Both the position numbers and the translations under genes were made by a program. The notes below the pieces were generated by a model. That model made no database searches. It saw only the letters and a list, made by a program, of their open reading frames with translations, and was not told the DNA's origin. From CAZVBV01 sp964509975 (GTDB taxonomy: Bacteria > Patescibacteriota > Gracilibacteria > UBA4473): a DNA stretch of 64,000 bases. Where the stretch lies: NCBI GenBank assembly GCA_964509975.1, contig CAZDZO010000004.1, positions 11,997-75,996 on the forward strand. Direction: 5' to 3'. Positions 57,796-64,000 of this stretch are shown piece after piece. The first letter of the stretch is position 1, and each line of letters starts with the position of its first letter.

Positions 57796-59073
57796 ATGCT
57801 CGATATTAAAGCCATCCGCGAAAACCCTGATTTTTTTAAAAAAGCCCTTACTCGAAAGGGTATAGACGTATCGAAGATCGATGCGCTTCTGGAAGCGGAC
57901 AAAGCACATCGGGAATCCTTACAAAAAGCTGAATCGCTTAAAGCTGAGCAGAATGTAGCTTCTCAAAAGATACCAACACTCAGTGGCACTGAAAAAGAAA
58001 ATGTTTTGAGTGAAATGAAAAAGATTGCTGAGGAACGAAAACAAGCCGAAGAACTTGTGGAAAAGAATAGTGTTGAACAAATTTTGTGTTCAATGCCAAA
58101 CATTCCGTTTGATGAAGTTCCTATGGGCGAAACCGAAGAAAATAACAAAGTCCTGGAAGAGTTTGGAGATCATCCAAAATTTGATTTCAAAGTCCGAGAT
58201 CATGTAGAAATTGGAGAACTCACCGACACCATTGATATTGAAACCGCTCGACAGACGAGTGGTTCTCGATTTGCAGTGTTGAAGGGAAAGGGCGCTTTGC
58301 TCGAATGGGCACTGCAACGCTTTGTCCTTGATAAACTCATGAAGGAAGGATTTATTCCGGTTATTCCTCCGATGATGATCCGTGGACAAACCGTACACGA
58401 AGCAGGAAAATCTGCGGGGACATTGGAACATGCGCTTAATGCTCCTGAGAAATTCACCTTCCCCGAAGATGATCTCTCAATGATCGGAACCGCTGAACAT
58501 GTGCTCTGTAGTTTTCACAGGGAAGAAGTATTGGATAGAAAAACACTGCCAGTGAAGTATTGTGGATGGTCTTCTTGTTTCCGTCGAGAAGCTGGTGCCG
58601 CTGGAAAAGACACTCGTGGAATTATTCGTGTGCATCAATTTGAAAAACTTGAAATGTTTCTCTTCGCGGATCCTGAGAAATCACGAGAAGAACACCAAAA
58701 AATACTCAAGCTGCAACAATCTATTTGGGATGATCTCGAAATCCCCTACCAAGTGGTCGAAAACTGTACCGGTGACATCGCCTGGTCAGATGCCCAAATG
58801 TACGACATCGAAGCATGGCTCCCTTCTCAAGGCACCTACCGAGAAGTGACAAGCTGTTCTAACTGCACAGATTTCCAATCACGACGAACCAAAACGAAGT
58901 TCAAGAATAACGAAGGGAAAAAGGAATTCGTCCACACACTCAATGCCACTGCTATCGCAATTCAACGCGCCATTGTTGCCATTTACGAGAACTTCCAGAA
59001 TGCCGATGGATCTGTAAATATCCCCAAAGCCCTCCAGTCTTACTGTGGGTTTGATACGATTGAGGTTAAATAA
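57796..59073 (+). CDS. serS: Seryl-tRNA synthetase
   Basis: Charges tRNA-Ser. N-terminal coiled-coil arm (about 30-100) that grips the long variable arm, then the class II core: GTAEHVLCSFHREEV, CFRREAGAAGKDTRGIIRVH (motif 2), EKLEMF, and motif 3 with LNATAIAIQRAIVAIYE. 425 aa is normal. It has its own promoter. A 21-bp palindrome lies at 58073 in the arm region. Confidence 0.97.
   Translation: MLDIKAIRENPDFFKKALTRKGIDVSKIDALLEADKAHRESLQKAESLKAEQNVASQKIPTLSGTEKENVLSEMKKIAEERKQAEELVEKNSVEQILCSMPNIPFDEVPMGETEENNKVLEEFGDHPKFDFKVRDHVEIGELTDTIDIETARQTSGSRFAVLKGKGALLEWALQRFVLDKLMKEGFIPVIPPMMIRGQTVHEAGKSAGTLEHALNAPEKFTFPEDDLSMIGTAEHVLCSFHREEVLDRKTLPVKYCGWSSCFRREAGAAGKDTRGIIRVHQFEKLEMFLFADPEKSREEHQKILKLQQSIWDDLEIPYQVVENCTGDIAWSDAQMYDIEAWLPSQGTYREVTSCSNCTDFQSRRTKTKFKNNEGKKEFVHTLNATAIAIQRAIVAIYENFQNADGSVNIPKALQSYCGFDTIEVK
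58073..58093. promoter_or_regulatory. 21-bp interrupted palindrome, site 8 (in serS)
   Basis: TTGAACA-AATTTTG-TGTTCAA, both arms exact. Encodes VEQILCS, in the same frame phase as sites 2, 4 and 5. Confidence 0.75.
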
Positions 59074-59141
59074 ATCCCCTCCTCTTGTCATTCCAAAATC
59101 CCGGAGGGATGTTTGAAATCCATTATCACACTCCTCTCCCC

Positions 59142-59244
59142 CCTCATCCTCTAATTTAATTAGAGAATCCATAAAAAGGAATTTCTTTATCGACTGGATC
59201 CTTTAGGCAAACCTGCCTGCCGGTAGGCGGGATGAATGATGAGG
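59142..59244. repeat. Family B intergenic repeat, copy 4
   Basis: CCTCATCC start, hairpin CTAATTTAATTAG, core AAAAAGGAATTTCTTTATCG, then a nested CCTGCCTGCCGGTAGGCGGG palindrome, and ATGATGAGG at the end. Confidence 0.6.
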
Positions 59245-59262
59245 AGATTACTTTTAAATTCT

Positions 59263-60669
59263 CTAAAACTTTCGAATCTGCATCGCAGGGAGTTTTCCAT
59301 TCCCCGTCAGAATGTCTGACAAAAGGACGAATTGTTTCCCTTTAAGTTTCGGGAATTCTTTCACCAATCGCTTCATGGAGCGGTTAATTGTTTTTTCTGG
59401 ATCGGAAGAGAAGGACGTATGAAACGCCTGTGTTCCCCAAATTAATTGCAATTCTCGACACGTTGTCATCTCATTTGTCATCGCGTAAATTGGTACTTTT
59501 GGTCTGAAATTTGCCATGAGTTTCGCCATGTGTCCACTGCGAGTAACGACAACGATGGAACAGACATCTTTCAAATCTTCTGCCGCTGATCCAGCACTTT
59601 TGCAGAACTGACTCCGTTCATCATGCGGTTCAACTTTTCGAATAGATCGTTTCTTGAGGTAATTATTTTCTGTTTCAAGTACGATATCACGCATCGCTTC
59701 CACCGTTTTCATCGGATACTTCCCGGTCGCAGTTTCACCTGACAACATCACCGCATCGTTTCTCTGCCATGAAGCGGCAAACACGTCTGACACCTCTGCT
59801 CTGGTTGGCATCGGATGTTCTTGCATCGATTCAAGCATTTGTGTGGCGACAATCACTGGTGTGCCATATTTCGCAGACATCTGCGCAATATCCCATTGTA
59901 CCAGCGGAACTTGTGTGAATGGAATTTCTGCTCCCAAATCTCCTCGCGCTACCATGACACCATCGGAAACTTCGAGAATTGATCCAAGATGTTTGACCGC
60001 ATCAGCGGTTTCAATCTTGGCAATAACAGAAATGTCCGCCTTCTTTTTGCGCAAATAATTCTGAACATCCATCACTTCTTTTGCCTGTCGCACAAAAGAA
60101 AGCGCGATAAAGTCTACTCCCTTTTTAATCCCGTAGTCGATATCTTTCCAGTCTTTTTCTGTAATAGATGCGAGCGATACGTTTTTTCCTGTTAAATTTA
60201 AATGTCGCCGAGAACCGAGCATTCCTCCATCGAGCACATCACAAATCACATCCTTCCCTTTCTTTTCTCGAACCTTCAATGTCATAAGTCCGTTATCAAC
60301 CAGAATTTTATCTCCCACCGAAACATCATCAATAAAGGCATCGTAGTTCACCACAACTTTTTTTGTCTCTCTATGGTCAGCGAGGTGGTCAACGGTAAGG
60401 ATCAATGTGCCGCCTTTTTTAAGTCGAATCGGTACCTTCAAATCACTCGTTCTGATCTCTGGCCCCTTTGTGTCGAGAAGAATGGCGTAGTTTTCACCCG
60501 TCTTTTTATTCAATTTCTTGATACGATTAATAATTTCTCCATGCCATTTATGGTTTCCATGAGAAAAGTTTAGCCGAAAAACATTCACGCCTGCTTTCGC
60601 GAGTTTCTCCAAAGCCTCAATATGACAGGTCGCTGGTCCCACTGTTGCCACAATTTTCGTTCTTCGCAT
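59263..60669 (-). CDS. pyk: Pyruvate kinase
   Basis: Makes ATP from PEP and ADP. KIVATVGPA start, NVFRLNFSHG, DTKGPEIRT, the catalytic signature VIAKIETADAV, MVARGDLGAEIPF and the ATQMLESMQEHPMPTRAE block, then the C-terminal regulatory domain. 468 aa, the usual bacterial length without an extra PEP-utiliser domain. With pckA it forms the lower carbon metabolism visible here. Confidence 0.97.
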   Translation of the reverse strand: MRRTKIVATVGPATCHIEALEKLAKAGVNVFRLNFSHGNHKWHGEIINRIKKLNKKTGENYAILLDTKGPEIRTSDLKVPIRLKKGGTLILTVDHLADHRETKKVVVNYDAFIDDVSVGDKILVDNGLMTLKVREKKGKDVICDVLDGGMLGSRRHLNLTGKNVSLASITEKDWKDIDYGIKKGVDFIALSFVRQAKEVMDVQNYLRKKKADISVIAKIETADAVKHLGSILEVSDGVMVARGDLGAEIPFTQVPLVQWDIAQMSAKYGTPVIVATQMLESMQEHPMPTRAEVSDVFAASWQRNDAVMLSGETATGKYPMKTVEAMRDIVLETENNYLKKRSIRKVEPHDERSQFCKSAGSAAEDLKDVCSIVVVTRSGHMAKLMANFRPKVPIYAMTNEMTTCRELQLIWGTQAFHTSFSSDPEKTINRSMKRLVKEFPKLKGKQFVLLSDILTGNGKLPAMQIRKF

Positions 60670-60683
60670 AGAATGATTGTAGA

Positions 60684-61058
60684 TTATTTCCTTTTTGTTG
60701 ACAAAACGATGAACTCGACAAGAGACAAAAATATGGCAAGCAATGTGATTTCAAAAAGCCCCAAAAGCCGGAACATTTGGAGGAGAAATAAAACAATCAC
60801 AAACATTCCTACCAAAATTCCTCGCCTCAGTGCGATGAGAAAATGCTGTGTTTTAAGTTTTCGTCCAGACAAAAGTTCTGCTCCAAAGAAGAAGAGAAAT
60901 GTAAAAAAAGAACTCACCCCACAAAAAATAGAAAGATAAAAGGCCAGAAGAGCAATCGTTTTTTGTTCTCCCAAAGGGTCCAATTGTAAAACCGTTGTAT
61001 AAAAAATAATTCCGCTGAGAATAAAGAGTACACCCGTGAGGAATAAATTTCTGATCAT
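60684..61058 (-). CDS. Hypothetical four-helix membrane protein (124 aa)
   Basis: Four hydrophobic segments (about 5-27, 36-60, 75-98, 101-119). A short charged loop, SGRKLKTQHFLIALRRG, separates the halves. No catalytic motif. It stands between pyk and the prepilin peptidase on the same strand; similar small membrane proteins in these bacteria have no known role. Confidence 0.7.
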   Translation of the reverse strand: MIRNLFLTGVLFILSGIIFYTTVLQLDPLGEQKTIALLAFYLSIFCGVSSFFTFLFFFGAELLSGRKLKTQHFLIALRRGILVGMFVIVLFLLQMFRLLGLFEITLLAIFLSLVEFIVLSTKRK

Positions 61059-61094
61059 GATGGCATGGTACTTAATTTTTTTATTCGCTCAAAT

Positions 61095-61871
61095 TTACAC
61101 ACTCAACAACAATCCCAAATACCAATCGAGAATCGGTTGCCCATCGTAGAGGAATACCAAAAGCGCCGGAATGAGGAACGCCCCCATTGGCAATGCTGTC
61201 TTGCGGTGTGCTTTTCCGGAAAGAAGGAGTGGAACCGCTACTAATATTCCAAGAATGTAGGCAAAGAAAAGTGCTGGCATAAGGAGTTTCCATCCCAAAA
61301 CAAGCCCCATAAAAAGTCCAAGTTCCATATCTCCTGCACCAACCCATTTCCCTTTGGAAATATAATACTGAAGCGCGTAAAAAACAAATCCTGCCGCTCC
61401 TCCAATAAGAAACTCTAAAAATGGAATCTCACGAAAGAATGCCCACGCAAGCGCGATAAAAATTGCTGGAATAGAAATTCGTCGATCCACTTCATAAAAT
61501 TTCGTATCATAAATAAAGAGTACAAGTGAAAAAAACACAATCGCCATTATAGGAAAAAATGCCACTGTCCCATTAAATTTGAATGCAAAAAGAAAAAAAG
61601 CAACAATAAATACCAACTCTGTAAGTGGATAATATATTGAAATTTTTCCTTTGCAGAACGCACATTTTCCCTTTTGAAAAAGCCACGAAAAAATGGGCAC
61701 CAGTTGCAATGGACCTAGTTTATTTTTGCAAAGTGGACACTTGCTTCGTCCCCAAAAAAGACGTTTCTGATCATGGTGCAATCGCCACACCAACATTGTT
61801 GTAAAGCTTCCCAACACTGCCCCCATAATAGTCGTAAGCACAATAACGAAAGCGGGCGGAACTATTTGCAT
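61095..61871 (-). CDS. pilD: Type IV prepilin peptidase (A24)
   Basis: Cleaves and may N-methylate type IV prepilins or pseudopilins. About 7-8 membrane helices. The first loop carries a C-x2-C...C-x2-C zinc-like site (CPLCKNKL, CAFCKGK); the two catalytic Asp are in IYDTKFYEVDRR and GAGDMELGLFMG. 258 aa is normal. It implies a type IV pilus, which in many bacteria serves DNA uptake. It overlaps holA by 10 bp. Confidence 0.95.
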   Translation of the reverse strand: MQIVPPAFVIVLTTIMGAVLGSFTTMLVWRLHHDQKRLFWGRSKCPLCKNKLGPLQLVPIFSWLFQKGKCAFCKGKISIYYPLTELVFIVAFFLFAFKFNGTVAFFPIMAIVFFSLVLFIYDTKFYEVDRRISIPAIFIALAWAFFREIPFLEFLIGGAAGFVFYALQYYISKGKWVGAGDMELGLFMGLVLGWKLLMPALFFAYILGILVAVPLLLSGKAHRKTALPMGAFLIPALLVFLYDGQPILDWYLGLLLSV

Positions 61872-62833
61872 GCAAACAGAATAAACTTTTCTATCGCGAG
61901 TTCCAACTCGGATGTGTCATCAGTAGAAAGTGACAACTTTCCAGTTTTAATTTTTTTATCAATCTGAAATAATATCTCGTACATTTGCTCGATTTTTTCT
62001 TTGGAAAATTGTTGCGAGAGTGAATAGGTTTTTTTGACGACAAAAGGATGCAATCTCGTTTCAGTAGCAATCTGTTGCGCCCCCATTCCCTGATCAATTC
62101 CTGATCGAATTTGTGCATGAATTCGTACTTCACGAAAAATCATCGATAGAACTTCATACGCTGACACACCACTATCAATCAAATCTTTTAATCGCTTCAT
62201 AGATAGTTGAACACTTTTTTTGCTCAAGCTTTCCAAGAAGTCCCACATCACCACACTCGGATGTGGAATTGTCAGTTCTAGAATGAGCTTATCAGTAATC
62301 TCCCCTTCTCCCGCCTGAACGAGTTTCTCAATTTCTCGTGACAGGTTCCACAAATTTTCTCCGCATCGTTTGAGCAATGTTTGTGCTGATCCACGCATAA
62401 TTTTTCCTCCCTTTTTTTCAGTATAATTCTGAATCCATTGAATTAGTTGATTTTCATCAAACAGATCAAATGACTCCACCTTCGCTTGGTCGAGGATGAA
62501 TTTACAATACTTCGTGCGTTTATCCGGCTTAGGATCAATAACCAGAACAGTACACTGAGACTCAAAATCTGGTAGTTTTTCAAAGAACTCCGTCTTCTTT
62601 GCTCGTTCGAATTTATCGGTATCCCAAAAGCCATCCAAAAGCACTAGTCGTCGTCCTCCAAAAAGATTCGGTGTCATCACAATATTTTCCAAATCATGAA
62701 GGGAATCATCTTTTTCAAGTGTTGAAATTTCTCCGTCAGAATATTTATTTTGAAACGCGGTTCTATAAAACTTCGCCCGTTCTCGCAAACGGAAATCATC
62801 CTCTCCTGTGAGCAAAATACAATTTTTAATCAT
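61862..62833 (-). CDS. holA: DNA polymerase III delta subunit
   Basis: Clamp-loader delta subunit that opens the beta clamp. LLTGEDDFRLRERAKFY start, ENIVMTPNLFGGRRLVLLDG, the lid region GENLWNLSREIEKLV, and the C-terminal collar domain (KKIKTGKLSLSTDDTSELEL). 323 aa is normal. It overlaps tsaE by 8 bp and pilD by 10 bp, so tsaE-holA-pilD is one unit. A 21-bp palindrome lies at 62207. Confidence 0.93.
   Translation of the reverse strand: MIKNCILLTGEDDFRLRERAKFYRTAFQNKYSDGEISTLEKDDSLHDLENIVMTPNLFGGRRLVLLDGFWDTDKFERAKKTEFFEKLPDFESQCTVLVIDPKPDKRTKYCKFILDQAKVESFDLFDENQLIQWIQNYTEKKGGKIMRGSAQTLLKRCGENLWNLSREIEKLVQAGEGEITDKLILELTIPHPSVVMWDFLESLSKKSVQLSMKRLKDLIDSGVSAYEVLSMIFREVRIHAQIRSGIDQGMGAQQIATETRLHPFVVKKTYSLSQQFSKEKIEQMYEILFQIDKKIKTGKLSLSTDDTSELELAIEKFILFACK
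62207..62227. promoter_or_regulatory. 21-bp interrupted palindrome, site 9 (in holA)
   Basis: TTGAACA-CTTTTTT-TGCTCAA, one arm mismatch. Encodes LSKKSVQ, the same frame phase as pckA. Confidence 0.65.
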
Positions 62834-63296
62834 CAGATATTACTCTTACTTCACGCATCCCTACTCCTACACCGTGTTTAATAATTATAGTATACCTTTT
62901 TCCAGAAAAACTTTTTTCGGCTTCATTTGAAATTTTCTCTGGCCATTCTACAAACTTACAAACATTCCTGTCTTCTGCCGTTTCACTAAATCCTCGTGCA
63001 AAAAACTCAGCCGGATCTTTAAATCTATAAAAATCAAAATGCGCAAATCGAGTTGTCCCCGACTTGATTGGGGATGTATACTCGTTCAAGAAGATATACG
63101 TCGGAGAAGATATCTCATCTTTCACTCCTGCTACACGGAGCATTTCACGAATCAGAAACGTCTTTCCCGCTCCCAGTCCCCCTTCGAAGAACACTGTAAA
63201 ACTCGGTTCTGAAGCCAAAAAATCATTATAAAACGCTTGAGCAAACTGTTTGCTTGCTTCTTGATTCGGAATGTTTTTCTTTAAAATCAATTTCAT
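62826..63296 (-). CDS. tsaE: tRNA threonylcarbamoyladenosine ATPase TsaE
   Basis: ATPase of the TsaBDE complex that makes t6A37 in tRNA. P-loop FEGGLGAGKTFLIREML (about 39), SSPTYIFLNEY, HFDFYRF with the metal Asp, and the FVEWPEK block. Between NEY and HFDFYR there is an insertion of about 5-6 residues (TSPIKSGTT) that comes from a palindromic repeat (63053-63076). 156 aa is normal. tsaB and tsaD are not in the window. Confidence 0.95.
   Translation of the reverse strand: MKLILKKNIPNQEASKQFAQAFYNDFLASEPSFTVFFEGGLGAGKTFLIREMLRVAGVKDEISSPTYIFLNEYTSPIKSGTTRFAHFDFYRFKDPAEFFARGFSETAEDRNVCKFVEWPEKISNEAEKSFSGKRYTIIIKHGVGVGMREVRVISDD
63053..63076. repeat. Palindromic repeat inserted in frame in tsaE
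   Basis: GTCCCC (63055-63060) and GGGGAT (63070-63075) pair across CCCC/GGGG. The 14-mer ACTTGATTGGGGAT (63062-63075) is also found inside the intergenic element 7729-7887, showing that it is repeat DNA. Confidence 0.7.
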
Positions 63297-63345
63297 TTTC
63301 TTATAAATTCCACTAGAATCTGCCCCGACTTTATAGCGAAAAAAA

Positions 63346-63897
63346 ATGAAAATTCAATTTCTCGGACAAAACGGATTCGTACTTACCGGTAAAGATGCCA
63401 CAGTAGTCTGCGATCCAGGCGAAAAAACTTCTGTAAAAAATGTTGATTTTGTGACAAACTCAGGAACTTTTGCAGAAAGTTGCGAAAAACTTGAAGCCAA
63501 AAAAACACTTTCTCTTCCTGGAGAATACGAGATTTCTAATATCCTCGTGCGAGGATTTTATTCTCGTCCAGAAAACGTTGTTTATAAGATTGTAATTGAT
63601 GGAATGGCAATCGTGCACCTTGGGTCACTAGAAACAAAACCAAGCACTGAGTTCTTCGCGAAGCTTGGAGAAAATGTGGATGTTGTACTCGCAACGCTGA
63701 ATGATAAATTTGGGGTAAAAGAAGTAAAAGAACTCGTAGAAATTTTTGATCCACGGTACACAATGGTTGGAGGTGATCTGTCACTCTTCCCAAAAATGGT
63801 TGAAGAAGGCGCTCGTGTCGCAGAGGAGAACCCAATTGTGATTACTTCAACAACACTCGCTGAAGAGAAAAGTGAGATGTTGATTTTGCCGGTGTAA
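63346..63897 (+). CDS. MBL-fold (metallo-beta-lactamase-like) protein, metal site degenerate
   Basis: A 183-residue protein like the UlaG/YtnP-type MBL fold of these bacteria: KIQFLGQNGFVLTGKDATVVCDP start, LPGEYEISNILVRGFYS, and VHLGSL, LATLND, MVGGD strands. The HxHxDH metal motif of active members is missing (VTNSGTFAES instead), so it may bind a ligand or be structural. TATAG near 63331 could be its -10 box. It is divergent from tsaE. Confidence 0.75.
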   Translation: MKIQFLGQNGFVLTGKDATVVCDPGEKTSVKNVDFVTNSGTFAESCEKLEAKKTLSLPGEYEISNILVRGFYSRPENVVYKIVIDGMAIVHLGSLETKPSTEFFAKLGENVDVVLATLNDKFGVKEVKELVEIFDPRYTMVGGDLSLFPKMVEEGARVAEENPIVITSTTLAEEKSEMLILPV

Positions 63898-63902
63898 AAC
63901 TT

Positions 63903-63930
63903 TTGACGGAAACTTCTTTTTTCGTAGAAT
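63903..63930 (+). promoter_or_regulatory. Promoter of tRNA-Phe
   Basis: TTGACG (63903-63908), 16-nt spacer, TAGAAT (63925-63930); nearly the same as the tRNA-Asp promoter. Confidence 0.75.
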
Positions 63931-63961
63931 CCCGAGCGTTGATCTTTATTCACAACCTGGC

Positions 63962-64000
63962 GGCGCGGTAGCTCAGTGGTAGAGCAATGGACTGAAAATC
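63962..64000 (+). tRNA. tRNA-Phe (GAA), cut by the window end
   Basis: Acceptor GGCGCGG, TAGCTCAGTGGTAGAGC D-arm, and anticodon loop CTGAAAA (anticodon GAA). The 3' half lies beyond the window. Confidence 0.85.

Noticed and set aside
1..64000. Alternative genetic code with UGA as glycine
   Set aside because: TGA ends several genes at sensible places (pckA/ung ATGA overlap), and no conserved glycine is replaced by in-frame TGA.
1..64000. Prophage or large genomic island
   Set aside because: No integrase, terminase, capsid or portal genes, and housekeeping genes are spread over the whole window with similar base use.

Overview
The window looks like part of the chromosome of a candidate phyla radiation (Patescibacteria) bacterium, perhaps near Peregrinibacteria; the exact lineage cannot be fixed from sequence alone. 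Signs are an A+T-rich genome, short intergenic gaps with frequent 1-10 bp gene overlaps, many small lineage-specific proteins beside minimal housekeeping genes, no ribosomal or phage block, and many families of small palindromic intergenic repeats. TGA is used as a stop (for example pckA at 52797), so this is standard code 11, not the Gracilibacteria/Absconditabacteria code in which UGA is glycine. All tRNAs with visible 3' ends encode CCA. One assembly gap of 100 N lies at 13293-13392.

Layout. 1-8.4 kb: surface and hypothetical proteins (an SLH protein, an epimerase, a membrane protein with seven Cys-rich repeats, a YtxH/histone-H1-like protein) and tRNA-Asp. 8.4-13.2 kb: class II PurE, hisS, recR, a glycosyltransferase and a REP-associated transposase (RAYT) beside two copies of its presumed REPIN. 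13.6-21.9 kb: leuS and envelope proteins (lipoprotein, MFS transporter, 3D/peptidoglycan-binding protein, second SLH protein). 22.1-26 kb: a two-gene operon of a PKD-7TM protein and a fusion of RimK-like ATP-grasp, retropepsin-like and DUF1704 metallopeptidase domains. 26.2-30.9 kb: dut, two tandem Cys-rich paralogues and tilS, almost without spacing. 31-37.4 kb: an AroA-Nudix fusion, greA, rpoD, pheS and HU. 37.7-46.4 kb: LytM peptidase, RNHCP protein, WecG-type glycosyltransferase, acidic hypothetical proteins, a GIY-YIG cassette and ligA. 46.5-53.6 kb: secD with an inserted parvulin domain, secF, an aminotransferase, pckA and ung. 53.9-64 kb: miaA, tRNA-Arg, a HIT protein, a degenerate DHH protein, serS, pyk, a prepilin peptidase, holA, tsaE, an MBL-like protein and tRNA-Phe.

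The gene set suggests a small cell with an S-layer, type IV pilin processing, Sec export, lower glycolysis with ATP-dependent PEP carboxykinase, and tRNA charging and modification. The most striking unexplained signal is a 21-bp interrupted palindrome, TTGAACA-N7-TGTTCAA, found nine times with at most one arm mismatch. Seven copies lie inside unrelated housekeeping genes, in all three reading-frame phases. It behaves like a chromosomal address such as an uptake sequence or an architectural protein site. A second theme is palindromic repeats inserted in frame into protein-coding genes (the RAYT, a Cys-rich protein, AroA, TsaE), as Rickettsia palindromic elements do. A third is the writer/eraser-like ATP-grasp plus carboxypeptidase fusion. 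Several genes also have strong promoters whose predicted transcript starts at or within a few bases of the ATG (leaderless), beside a minority with clear Shine-Dalgarno sites.
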